A stretch of 19,422 bases of DNA, taken from the NCBI GenBank assembly GCA_017470045.1, contig JAFUFG010000048.1, forward strand, positions 1-19,422, given 5' to 3'. The notes beneath the pieces were generated by a model, which worked only from the letters and a program-made list of their open reading frames with translations, did not search any database and was not told the DNA's origin. Position 1 is the stretch's first letter. Each line of letters begins with the position of its first letter. Made by a program: the position numbers and the translations under genes. This stretch comes from Bacilli bacterium. Its GTDB lineage: Bacteria; Bacillota_I; Bacilli_A; RF39; UBA660. Positions 1 through 6,251 of this stretch are shown in pieces.

Positions 1-2
1 TC

Positions 3-24
3 AAAAATGCTAGTATTTCTAGCA
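3..24 (-). terminator. Second hairpin downstream of the HAD gene
   Basis: On the minus strand a 6-bp stem (TGCTAG / CTAGCA) with a 5-nt loop is followed by TTTTTGA. It lies 3 nt beyond the main terminator of the HAD gene, so the two may act in tandem. It could also belong to a transcript outside the window. Confidence 0.5.
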
Positions 25-26
25 AT

Positions 27-50
27 AAAAAAAGCGAAGGTTTTTCGCTT
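27..50 (-). terminator. Intrinsic terminator of the HAD hydrolase gene
   Basis: The minus strand has a 7-bp stem AAGCGAA / TTCGCTT with a 5-nt loop, followed by a run of at least seven T. The first bases of the stem overlap the TAA stop codon at 49-51. Confidence 0.85.
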
Positions 51-729
51 ATTCCATTATGCTATTTAAATACTCTCCTACAGAGTTTATTGTTTCTTTA
101 TTTAATGGATCTAATATTTCATGATGTTTCTTCATTACTAGACCATAATATCTTTCTAACATTTCATAATCATTAATATCGTCTCCTAGAACTGTTATAT
201 CATTGCTTATATAGTAGTTTTCGGTTAGATATTCTAAAGCACTACATTTATTTACATAGCTATCGATAATATTAATATGTTTGCTACTAACATAGGCATA
301 AACATCTGCAATTTTTTTAATATCTTCTGTTTTTGATAATGCTTCCTCCATATTACTTACTGTAATTGTTATTTTCGTAGCATGATCAATTGTATCTTCA
401 TCATTGAAAGCAGATTCAAAGTTATATGCTAAATTGTTCTCTTTCATATACTCTTCTATTTTTCTTGCCTTTTCTATATCTAATGCATTTCTTTTCATAC
501 AATTATCATCTTTATCAAATAGATTTGCTCCATCTTGGCATACTAAATAACTATATGGAATATCATACTCATTTAATACTTTCTTGATATTTGTAAAACT
601 TCTTCCTGTAATAATAATAAAGATATTTCCTTTTGAGATAAAATCTCTTACAGCTTGAATGTTTTCTTGTAGCCCTTTCTCATCTTTTACATATAATGTG
701 TTATCAAAATCACTAGCTATAACTTTCAT
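49..729 (-). CDS. HAD-family hydrolase, Cof/type IIB-like
   Basis: This is a haloacid-dehalogenase phosphatase of about 226 aa, the usual length for Cof-type IIB members. Motif I is DFDNTL at residues 7-12, with the nucleophile and acid/base aspartates. Motif II is in the stretch IIITGRS, and motif IV is GDDINDYEML near the C-terminus. The central part is the expected cap domain. Family members dephosphorylate sugar phosphates, nucleotides or flavin precursors; the substrate cannot be read from the sequence. I chose the ATG at 727-729 because GGGTGATGAG lies just upstream. The in-frame ATG at 739-741 has no Shine-Dalgarno site and would sit about at the transcription start predicted from the TATAAT at 746-751. 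The gene appears monocistronic, with a terminator overlapping its stop. The family call is firm; the substrate is unknown. Confidence 0.9.
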   Translation of the reverse strand: MKVIASDFDNTLYVKDEKGLQENIQAVRDFISKGNIFIIITGRSFTNIKKVLNEYDIPYSYLVCQDGANLFDKDDNCMKRNALDIEKARKIEEYMKENNLAYNFESAFNDEDTIDHATKITITVSNMEEALSKTEDIKKIADVYAYVSSKHINIIDSYVNKCSALEYLTENYYISNDITVLGDDINDYEMLERYYGLVMKKHHEILDPLNKETINSVGEYLNSIME

Positions 730-745
730 CTCATCACCCATGAAT

Positions 746-751
746 ATTATA
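746..751 (-). promoter_or_regulatory. -10 box of the HAD gene promoter
   Basis: A perfect TATAAT on the minus strand lies 16 nt before the preferred start codon. No good -35 box is visible at the usual distance; only T/A-rich sequence is there. Confidence 0.5.
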
Positions 752-834
752 CCCTATATTGGTCCTTTTTAAAAGAAAAGTCTTTATATTTCAACGTTTT
801 TTTGATTTTTTTTGAATTTTTTTCAAAAAAGTTG

Positions 835-862
835 TTGACATAACTCATATTTATAGTATAAT
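835..862 (+). promoter_or_regulatory. Consensus sigma-A promoter of tRNA-Gly
   Basis: TTGACA at 835-840 and TATAAT at 857-862 are both perfect consensus hexamers with a 16-bp spacer. Transcription should start near 868-870, which leaves a leader of about 70 nt before the mature tRNA. This is the strongest promoter I see in the window, as expected for a stable RNA gene. Confidence 0.9.
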
Positions 863-878
863 TAAATACGTCTACTGA

Positions 879-928
879 TTTAGTCGGGACTTAGTCTTCG
901 GAAATTTAATGGCTAAGGTTCGATTAAA
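879..928 (+). other. Hairpin in the tRNA-Gly leader
   Basis: Two 18-nt arms (879-896 and 911-928) pair at 17 of 18 positions, 13 Watson-Crick and 4 G-U, around a 14-nt loop. The hairpin lies between the promoter and the 5' end of the tRNA and should form in the precursor RNA. Its 3' arm also contains 11 nt exactly complementary to positions 958-968 of the tRNA. Two pieces resemble the tRNA: TTAGTCTTC against TTAGCCTTC, and GTTCGATT, which is identical to the T-loop. A decayed tandem tRNA copy is therefore one explanation. It is not a recognised riboswitch, and no T-box consensus is present. Confidence 0.6.
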
Positions 929-937
929 GATTTTTAT

Positions 938-1011
938 GCGGATGTAGTTTAATGGTAGAACCTTAGCCTTCCAAGCTAACTACGGGAGTTCGATTCTCCT
1001 CATCCGCTCCA
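938..1011 (+). tRNA. tRNA-Gly (anticodon UCC)
   Basis: A complete 74-nt cloverleaf can be folded. The acceptor stem is GCGGATG / CATCCGC. The D arm is GTTT / GAAC with a 7-nt loop containing GG. The anticodon stem is TTAGC / GCTAA around loop CTTCCAA, giving anticodon TCC at 970-972. The variable loop is CTAC. The T arm is GGGAG / CTCCT with loop TTCGATT. The discriminator is T, as usual for bacterial glycine tRNA, and CCA is encoded at 1009-1011. A promoter, a leader hairpin and a terminator make it a single-tRNA transcription unit. UCC reads GGA and GGG codons. Confidence 0.97.
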
Positions 1012-1021
1012 TATGAATAAC

Positions 1022-1051
1022 AAGAACCTATCTAGTATGGGTTCTTTTTTT
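1022..1051 (+). terminator. Intrinsic terminator of tRNA-Gly
   Basis: A 10-bp stem (AAGAACCTAT / ATGGGTTCTT, one G-U) with a 5-nt loop CTAGT is followed by a run of T to 1051. It starts 11 nt after the CCA end. Confidence 0.92.
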
Positions 1052-1055
1052 GTAC

Positions 1056-1070
1056 CCCGTAGTTAGCTTG
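1056..1070. repeat. Inverted copy of the tRNA-Gly anticodon arm
   Basis: These 15 bases are the exact reverse complement of tRNA positions 972-986, which run from the last anticodon base through the 3' anticodon stem and variable loop into the T stem. Allowing one mismatch the match extends to 17 of 18. The element lies just after the tRNA terminator, inside a wider imperfect hairpin bounded by GTACC at 1052-1056 and GGTAC at 1079-1083. I do not know its role. Confidence 0.7.
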
Positions 1071-1089
1071 CAAATTACTGGTACTTCAT

Positions 1090-1129
1090 AAATTAAAAGA
1101 AGTTGAACTTACTCAACTTCTCTTTTTTT
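1090..1129. terminator. Bidirectional terminator, end of the kinase-like gene
   Basis: A 9-bp stem AGAAGTTGA / TCAACTTCT (1098-1106 and 1113-1121) encloses the TAA stop codon. On the plus strand it is followed by CTTTTTTT. On the minus strand it is followed by TTTTAATTT. It can stop transcription from both sides. Confidence 0.8.
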
Positions 1130-1648
1130 GAAATAATCTATAAGTTCTTTATACTTTTCTTCTTGGTTGAAAGAAGTATCAATATATTTCAATCCAGTTT
1201 CTTTACAAAATAGATAATCTCTTTTACTGACAACGATACCTTTCTTTAATATTTTATATAATTCTTTTTCTGTACTTTGAGTTGTCCAATCTGTTTTCTT
1301 TTCTCTACTTCTTATTCGATTCATTAACTGATTAATGGATATATTTGGATAACCAAAAAAGATTATTTCATAACCCTTTTTATAATATTCTAATAATTTT
1401 TCTTCTTCTAAATAATGAAAATCCAATATGACACTTAATTTAGGGTATTCTAAAATTGTTTTTTCAAATATTTCGTAGACCTTCTTTCTTCCATAAGCAT
1501 AATTTGGTTTTCCATTTTTTACATAGAATAATGAAACTGCTATTGCATCACCATTTACCACTATATATCCCTTTTGTTCTTTTAATAGTCTTTCAATAAA
1601 AGTTGTTTTTCCTGATCTTGGTGATCCAGTTATTATGATTCCTCTCAC
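1109..1648 (-). CDS. P-loop NTPase, nucleotide-kinase-like
   Basis: This 179-aa protein opens with a clear Walker A, GSPRSGKTT at residues 8-16. A strand ending in D76 (SVILDFHYLEEEK) looks like Walker B or the substrate-site acid of small kinases. An Arg/Lys-rich stretch at 110-118 (NRIRSREKK) resembles the LID of adenylate/shikimate-kinase-like folds. The overall shape is that of a small P-loop kinase or zeta-toxin-like protein; no specific family is recognised and the substrate is unknown. The start is GTG at 1646-1648: AAGGAG sits 5 nt upstream and the stop of the upstream gene is 2 nt away, so translation is probably coupled. It forms a two-gene unit with the PD-(D/E)XK-like gene, closed by the terminator overlapping its stop. 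Confidence 0.75.
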   Translation of the reverse strand: MRGIIITGSPRSGKTTFIERLLKEQKGYIVVNGDAIAVSLFYVKNGKPNYAYGRKKVYEIFEKTILEYPKLSVILDFHYLEEEKLLEYYKKGYEIIFFGYPNISINQLMNRIRSREKKTDWTTQSTEKELYKILKKGIVVSKRDYLFCKETGLKYIDTSFNQEEKYKELIDYFKKREVE

Positions 1649-1650
1649 AC

Positions 1651-2385
1651 TTACTCCTTTTCCATAATGTACTGACTGGTACAGTCAATTGCATCATCAT
1701 AGAGACTGTACCATTTTACTTGGATAAATTTGCGGCCGAATAAATATTTTATATTTTCATTTAAGCATCTTGTCATTGGCTGTACTACTAAATTACTGAA
1801 ATGAATAGCCGTTGAATAATTGTTTCTATTTTTCATTAAAACATCTACAATATTATTCTTACTCAACCATACAAAATCATTTGGAGTACCGTGTACTATG
1901 GCTGCAATCCAATAATTCGAGTTATTTCCTTTTAAAACAAATCGATCAATTGCTGCTTCTATTATTTCTGGTTTATTAATCGCATTATTGAACTGATCAA
2001 TTTCTTTTTGATGTTGTTTCTTGTATTCTTCTGCATCGATCTTTTTATTATTTTCATCTACTGCATATTGGTAATTTAAAAAGATATCAATGTTTTCTTT
2101 ACTGACATTCATTTCTTTTAAAAAATTAACGAAGCTTTTTATGGATTCTACATGCACGGAATTCCTACTACCCATTTTGATGCTAATCCCTTTTAACATT
2201 CCATTCACTTTTATTAGGATATCTTCTTTTTGTTTTTCTTTGTTACGCCAGGATTTAATAACAGCATCTTCTGGAATGTTTCCAAATAAGAAATAGATTA
2301 GGTCTTGTAATAATGGATTTAACTCTTTTTTTGTCTTATTATTTAGAGCCATGACAAATGCAAATTCATTTTGGTAACCGTTCAA
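1651..2385 (-). CDS. PD-(D/E)XK nuclease-like hypothetical protein
   Basis: This is a soluble protein of 244 aa with no signal peptide. Counting from the TTG start, the stretch from D56 to H78 (DILIKV, then ISIKMG, then SVH, then E80) has the order of a PD-(D/E)XK restriction-endonuclease core: an acidic residue, a hydrophobic strand, then a strand ending in x-x-K. The usual (D/E)xK acid is Ser (S68-I-K70), so it may be a variant or an inactive fold; this is inference from pattern only. The start is TTG at 2383-2385 because AGGAGGTG (2391-2398) lies 5 nt upstream. The upstream in-frame ATG at 2419-2421 lacks such a site. It is coupled to the P-loop gene downstream with a 2-nt gap. The unit is isolated by terminators on both sides, and its promoter is unclear apart from ATTATA at 2401-2406. 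Confidence 0.65.
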   Translation of the reverse strand: MNGYQNEFAFVMALNNKTKKELNPLLQDLIYFLFGNIPEDAVIKSWRNKEKQKEDILIKVNGMLKGISIKMGSRNSVHVESIKSFVNFLKEMNVSKENIDIFLNYQYAVDENNKKIDAEEYKKQHQKEIDQFNNAINKPEIIEAAIDRFVLKGNNSNYWIAAIVHGTPNDFVWLSKNNIVDVLMKNRNNYSTAIHFSNLVVQPMTRCLNENIKYLFGRKFIQVKWYSLYDDAIDCTSQYIMEKE

Positions 2386-2435
2386 ATTATCACCTCCTCT
2401 ATTATATGATTCGCAGTTCATTGGACTTCTCGTAC

Positions 2436-2464
2436 AAAAAAAAGAGCATTTCTGCTCTTTTTTT
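2436..2464. terminator. Bidirectional terminator of the lipoprotein gene
   Basis: The stem AAAGAGCA / TGCTCTTT (2441-2448 and 2453-2460), with a 4-nt loop, is flanked by A and T runs, so it works on both strands. It serves the lipoprotein gene on the minus strand, whose stop is at 2468-2470. Confidence 0.85.
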
Positions 2465-2467
2465 ATT

Positions 2468-3778
2468 TTATTGTTGTTGGTTCATATTACTTTGCACTGG
2501 ATCTGGGATATTAAATCCATTTCCTGATGGTTGATTATTCATTGGTTGTGGTTGTGCAAAACCATTACTTGGAGTTGGTTCTGGTATGCTAAATGGTGCT
2601 TGATTCATTCCATTTGGCATGTCTGATGGATTAATCCCTCTTTCTCCATTCATAGGACTCATATTGTTCATATTTTGAGTATTATTCATTCCAGTATTCA
2701 TATTATTATTCATCATATTATTTGGGTCCATTTGTGTACTCATAACATTATTATTCGTATTTTGATCCATAGGAGTACCCATTGCATTTCCATACATGTT
2801 ATTCATCATATTATTTTGATTCATCATGTTATTTTGATCTGGTGTACCACCCATAACGTTTCCATTATTTATATTTTGATTTGCCATATTATTTACTTGA
2901 TTGTTCATTGCATTTGGATTTGTTGGAACTTTGGTATTTGGTTTTCCTTTTTTTGTGGCATTTAATAATGCTGAAATTGCTCCAAGAACAATTACCAATC
3001 CACCTACTCCTGCACCAATTATAACTGGCATATTATATAATTCAAATGAGAATGTAATATTTTCTTGATTACTAGCTGTTAAAGACCAAATTAAAGTCTT
3101 ATCATTATCTTCTTTTCTAGTTGCATTACTGCTTAATGCTGCTGATGGAAGTTTTACACTGAAATTTAAATCCATATTTAATAAACTAGAATAATCATTT
3201 TCTTCTTTCTTTTGAATATTAGAATCTTCGTCTTCTCCTACTACTGTTAATTCTTCTCCATTTGGATTCTTTTTGTAAGAAATTGTATTGTTGTCGTCAT
3301 CATCCCAATCCCAATCGAAACTAGATTCTGTATTGGAATCCTCATCTGAATCTAAACTGCTGTCAGATGAGTCAAACTTAAAGTCTGCTGTATAAACATT
3401 TTTAAGTAAGCCTTTTTTTACTTTAAAGATGTATTTTTGTTCTTCTCCTGAGTCTGTAATTCCTGTTAGGCTATACTCTTCTTCATTTTCTGTACTTACT
3501 TCGTCGATATTCTTAATTTTCTTTGTTAATTTATATCCTTCGAAGTTACCTTCTGAGTATTCTGTAATCTGGAATCCTTGCTCCTCAATTTTTTTCATAT
3601 CATCTCCACTAAGTAAAGATGAATCTTCTCCTTCTAGTAAAGATTTATCTACTGCATAGATAATGGTGTAATCCATTGACTTATCTGCTTTAATATCCAT
3701 TGTTGCATTAAATTTTACACATCCCGTTAATAAAAATATCATCAATAGAATTACGAATACTTTTATTCTATTTTTCAT
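2468..3778 (-). CDS. Lipoprotein with LppM-like domain, TM helix and Asn/Met-rich tail
   Basis: The 436-aa protein starts with a lipoprotein signal peptide whose lipobox is LLTG-C20. The domain just after the cysteine (VKFNATMDIKADKSMDYTI) matches the opening of LppM-type extracytoplasmic domains, and the region to about 245 should lie outside the membrane. An acidic Ser/Asp/Glu-rich insert occupies 136-165. A transmembrane helix at 250-272 is followed by Lys residues, so the last 160 residues should be cytoplasmic. That tail is low complexity, dominated by Asn, Met, Gln and Gly, and contains two related motifs, FSIPEP (396-401) and FNIPDP (422-427). Function is unknown. It has its own extended -10 promoter and terminator. 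The lipoprotein call is firm; the LppM assignment is from memory of the motif. Confidence 0.8.
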   Translation of the reverse strand: MKNRIKVFVILLMIFLLTGCVKFNATMDIKADKSMDYTIIYAVDKSLLEGEDSSLLSGDDMKKIEEQGFQITEYSEGNFEGYKLTKKIKNIDEVSTENEEEYSLTGITDSGEEQKYIFKVKKGLLKNVYTADFKFDSSDSSLDSDEDSNTESSFDWDWDDDDNNTISYKKNPNGEELTVVGEDEDSNIQKKEENDYSSLLNMDLNFSVKLPSAALSSNATRKEDNDKTLIWSLTASNQENITFSFELYNMPVIIGAGVGGLVIVLGAISALLNATKKGKPNTKVPTNPNAMNNQVNNMANQNINNGNVMGGTPDQNNMMNQNNMMNNMYGNAMGTPMDQNTNNNVMSTQMDPNNMMNNNMNTGMNNTQNMNNMSPMNGERGINPSDMPNGMNQAPFSIPEPTPSNGFAQPQPMNNQPSGNGFNIPDPVQSNMNQQQ

Positions 3779-3811
3779 AGCTACTACCTTCCTTATCCTA
3801 TCATTACCATA

Positions 3812-3820
3812 AGTATAACA
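3812..3820 (-). promoter_or_regulatory. Extended -10 promoter of the lipoprotein gene
   Basis: On the minus strand TGTTATACT is a TG-extended -10 element, 34 nt before the start codon. AAGGAAGG lies 8 nt before the ATG. Confidence 0.6.
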
Positions 3821-3847
3821 TTTCTATTTTTATATTTCTATAGGAAA

Positions 3848-3870
3848 TAAAAAAAGAGCAATTTGCTCTT
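3848..3870 (-). terminator. Terminator of the XRE/small-protein operon
   Basis: A 7-bp stem AAGAGCA / TGCTCTT with a 3-nt loop is followed on the minus strand by TTTTTTTA. It overlaps the TAA stop at 3869-3871. Confidence 0.85.
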
Positions 3871-4123
3871 AATCTTGACTACGAAATGGATGTTTTATTT
3901 TATCTAAAATTCCATCTTTCATAATTCCTGCAAAAGACTCATATACTTCTTCTGCTTTTGCTTCATCTAAATGTACTTTTTCAACGATATCTGAGATAAT
4001 CTTTTCTTTGTTTTTCTTTCCTATAATGAAGTTATCTTCTAATACATCATTAATCATTGTACATTGTTCGATTGATAAGTTTGTTACTTTTGATAATTTT
4101 TCAATTACTTCTTTTTTATTCAT
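3869..4123 (-). CDS. Small helical protein, coupled to the XRE regulator
   Basis: A charged, all-helical protein of 84 aa with no signal or membrane segment. The opening MNKKEVIEKLSKVTNLSIEQ resembles the N-terminal helices of HU-type DNA-binding proteins, but the beta-arm part of HU is absent, so it is not HU itself. The C-terminus ends with the polar motif KHPFRSQD. I do not recognise a named family. Four in-frame ATGs lie between 4147 and 4121. I chose the last, at 4121-4123, because it overlaps the end of the XRE gene by only 8 nt and gives the natural MNKKE start; the Shine-Dalgarno signals are weak for all four. Tight overlap with the regulator suggests a shared job, perhaps as its partner; this is inference. 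Confidence 0.75.
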   Translation of the reverse strand: MNKKEVIEKLSKVTNLSIEQCTMINDVLEDNFIIGKKNKEKIISDIVEKVHLDEAKAEEVYESFAGIMKDGILDKIKHPFRSQD

Positions 4124-5036
4124 TTTCATCGCCATACATCTTTCCATTTGAATCTAATTGAATTTCATGTCCATATTCAAATATGTAAGCCATACCGAAT
4201 AGGAATAATATTTGGATTAAATCGATGGATTCAAATCCTACTTCTAAATCTTCTTGTAAGATTACTTCAAATAATCCTCCACTAATTGCTGGTAAGATAA
4301 TTGCAGCAATCATTAAGAATGCCATCTTCTTAATATGTTGAACATTTTCTAATGTAAATGGAGTTTCTCCACTATAGATGTTCATAAATAATTTTTCTAG
4401 GTGAGATAATACCATAGAAATAATTACAAGGTTAATGATTAAGAATAGAAATCCACATTCTGCATAGATAACTACTGCTGTTAAACTATGGTTCTCTAAT
4501 AATTCATCTGCTTTTATAATTGCGATTTCTGCTTCTTTATCAATCTTACGATGATCACTAAATTCTACTTTTTTCTCATTCTTTTCTTCTTTTAATTCGA
4601 TCGTAACATCTTCCCCTTTGAAAGAAATTACATTCTCATTAATATTAATGATGCTTCCTACATATAGGACAGCTACCATAGCTATTACCATAAATGGGAT
4701 GGCAATTCTGGTACATATTTTTCCAATTCTTGCTAGAACATAAATTGCTTTACTTAGTCCTTTCATTTTCTTTTGTTGTTCTTTTTTTAGTTTCACTACA
4801 TTCATTTTAACTTCTTCGCCTAATGAATCGATATCAACCATATTATCATTTACAAGATCATTTATTTGGCAATGAAATATTTTACATAATTCTAAAATAT
4901 TATTCATTTCTGGATAAGCTTCTCCTGTTTCCCATTTTGAAACACTTTGTCTAGATACTCCTACCCTTTCTGCTAAATCTTCTTGAGATAATGATTTTCT
5001 TTTTCTTAATGTTTTTAGATTGTCTCCAAATTTCAT
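4116..5036 (-). CDS. XRE-family HTH regulator fused to DUF2975-like membrane domain
   Basis: Residues 4-61 are a Cro/C1-type helix-turn-helix (LSQEDLAERVGVSRQSVSKWETGEAYP). A helical linker at 70-95 leads to a membrane part with helices near 110-130, 187-209, 238-257 and 270-287. The second half, with GETPFTLENVQHIKK and AYIFEYGHEIQ, has the pattern of DUF2975. The product would be a membrane-tethered DNA-binding protein of 306 aa, possibly sensing an envelope or extracytoplasmic signal in the 131-186 loop. GAAGGAGG lies upstream of the ATG. The downstream small gene overlaps its 3' end. The inverted repeat at 5091-5130 in its upstream region could be its operator. Targets are unknown; the domain calls are confident. 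Confidence 0.88.
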   Translation of the reverse strand: MKFGDNLKTLRKRKSLSQEDLAERVGVSRQSVSKWETGEAYPEMNNILELCKIFHCQINDLVNDNMVDIDSLGEEVKMNVVKLKKEQQKKMKGLSKAIYVLARIGKICTRIAIPFMVIAMVAVLYVGSIININENVISFKGEDVTIELKEEKNEKKVEFSDHRKIDKEAEIAIIKADELLENHSLTAVVIYAECGFLFLIINLVIISMVLSHLEKLFMNIYSGETPFTLENVQHIKKMAFLMIAAIILPAISGGLFEVILQEDLEVGFESIDLIQILFLFGMAYIFEYGHEIQLDSNGKMYGDENE

Positions 5037-5090
5037 TAGACTTCCTCCTTCACGACATCCATTGTATTAAAAGAATGTATTTAAAACTAT

Positions 5091-5130
5091 CAACTTTTGG
5101 TTGCATTTTCCCTTTTGCAACTGAAAGTTG
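5091..5130 (-). promoter_or_regulatory. 15-bp inverted repeat between csaA and the XRE gene
   Basis: Arms 5091-5105 and 5116-5130 pair at all 15 positions (13 Watson-Crick, 2 wobble) around a 10-nt A/T-rich centre. The core is TTGCA...TGCAA. It ends just before TTGATA, a possible -35 box of the XRE gene. It could be an operator for the XRE protein or an RNA hairpin ending csaA transcription. The lack of a proper T run afterwards argues against a simple terminator. Confidence 0.55.
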
Positions 5131-5135
5131 GCATT

Positions 5136-5465
5136 TTATCCTAATTTATCTCCATTTTCTACTTCTTTATCTGGTCTTATTAAGACTACTCCATCTTTAC
5201 TATAAGTTCCAAGAACTAGTACTTCCGAAAAAAAATCTGCTACTTGTCTTGGTGGAAAATTTACTACTCCCAAGATTTGTTTTCCAATTAAATCTTCTTT
5301 TTGATATACTTTCGTAATTTGAGCAGATGATTTTTTAATTCCAATTTCTTTTCCAAAATCAATGGTTAATTGATAAGCTGGACGCTTTGCTTTTGGAAAA
5401 TCATTTACTTCGATAATTGTTCCTACTCTTATATCTAACTTGTCAAAATCTTCGATTGTTGCCAT
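5136..5465 (-). CDS. csaA: CsaA-type tRNA-binding (OB-fold) protein
   Basis: At 109 aa it has the full length of CsaA. The whole chain matches the family: DKLDIRVGTI at the N-terminus, the central SSAQIT stretch, then GVVNFPPRQVADFFSEVLVLG and the C-terminal VVLIRPDKEVENGDKLG. CsaA is a homodimeric OB-fold protein that binds tRNA; it was first described as a chaperone-like protein linked to secretion in Bacillus. It begins 1 nt after the stop of the phosphatase gene, and its Shine-Dalgarno site GGAGG lies in the end of that gene, so the two are translationally coupled. The family call is firm; the cellular role is less settled. Confidence 0.92.
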   Translation of the reverse strand: MATIEDFDKLDIRVGTIIEVNDFPKAKRPAYQLTIDFGKEIGIKKSSAQITKVYQKEDLIGKQILGVVNFPPRQVADFFSEVLVLGTYSKDGVVLIRPDKEVENGDKLG

Positions 5466-5466
5466 A

Positions 5467-6228
5467 TTATTCCTCCACTATAATTTTCTTAAAGTGAGCA
5501 ATTTCTTCTTCTGTAATATTTAACCCATTTTTTAAGAAGTCTTCCGTACTTTTCCAATTGTTGTCAATATATTGAAATACGGATTCTAAGTATTCTTCTT
5601 TTGCAATAAACATTGCTTTTGCAAGTTCTGCTCTTTCTAAATCATGATCGAAATTCTTAATCATAAAATATGCAATTTTTGCTTTTCTTTTATTTACTTT
5701 ATTGGTTAACATATAATCTTTCATGATGTCTTTTCGATTTACTCCTAGAATTAATAAAAGAATAGCGGTTACAACTCCAGTACGATCTTTTCCTTCTGTA
5801 CAGTGATATAGTAATGGATAATCTTTTTCGTCTAATCCTAGAATTGTATGAATTACATTTTTGGTATTCTCAATGAATTCTTCTTTTAACATTGATTCAT
5901 ACATTTCTGGCATATTGATATTCGCCTTTATTCTCATTCTTTTGTTTTCATGAGTGATTCCTGGTACTCTTCGATCAAAGATTGGTACTTTTTTATAATT
6001 TGTATTTGGTACTTCTTGATTTGGTTTTTCATCTATTTCTGCTGGAGTTCTTAAATCGATAATTGTTTTAATTTGATATTTGTTTTGTAATTTTTCAATA
6101 TCCTCAGCTGTTGCTTCTGTTAACTTTGAACTTCTATAAAGAATTCCTTTTTTGATTCTACCAGTAGAGGTTTGAATTCCTTCTAAATCTCTTATATTTT
6201 TTACTTTTTTTAGTTTTATACTTGCCAT
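5467..6228 (-). CDS. Tyrosine-protein phosphatase, Y_phosphatase3 type
   Basis: The 253-aa protein carries the CX5R catalytic loop HCTEGKDRTG, with nucleophile Cys143 and phosphate-binding Arg149. The upstream region has the family's marks: NIRDLEG near the N-terminus, YRSSKL (31-36) and the strand IDLRTPAEI (57-65). This family includes bacterial dual-specificity and phosphoinositide phosphatases such as IphP and LipA/MptpB relatives. There is no signal peptide, so it should act in the cytoplasm on phosphotyrosine proteins or another phosphoester; the substrate is unknown. AAGGAG precedes the ATG, and an extended -10 promoter lies 24 nt upstream of the ATG. csaA follows in the same transcript. 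Confidence 0.92.
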   Translation of the reverse strand: MASIKLKKVKNIRDLEGIQTSTGRIKKGILYRSSKLTEATAEDIEKLQNKYQIKTIIDLRTPAEIDEKPNQEVPNTNYKKVPIFDRRVPGITHENKRMRIKANINMPEMYESMLKEEFIENTKNVIHTILGLDEKDYPLLYHCTEGKDRTGVVTAILLLILGVNRKDIMKDYMLTNKVNKRKAKIAYFMIKNFDHDLERAELAKAMFIAKEEYLESVFQYIDNNWKSTEDFLKNGLNITEEEIAHFKKIIVEE

Positions 6229-6251
6229 AGGACTTCTCCTTTTCTACTCTT

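Noticed and set aside
868..937. T-box riboswitch before tRNA-Gly
   Set aside because: The conserved T-box bulge sequence is absent, and T-boxes control amino-acid genes, not tRNA genes.
1056..1070. tRNA fragment as a phage or island attachment site
   Set aside because: Attachment duplications are direct repeats that usually include the tRNA 3' end; this copy is inverted, lacks the 3' end, and no integrase is present.
1045..2443. Short inverted repeat (T-run + GTAC / GTAC + A-run) around the nuclease/kinase pair, as mobile-element ends
   Set aside because: Only the 4-base palindrome GTAC is specific; the rest is terminator T and A runs. There is no transposase, integrase or target duplication.
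2675..2965. His/Ile-rich open frame on the plus strand
   Set aside because: It is the antisense reading of the Asn/Met-rich lipoprotein tail; its composition is a by-product of the AAT/ATG repeats.
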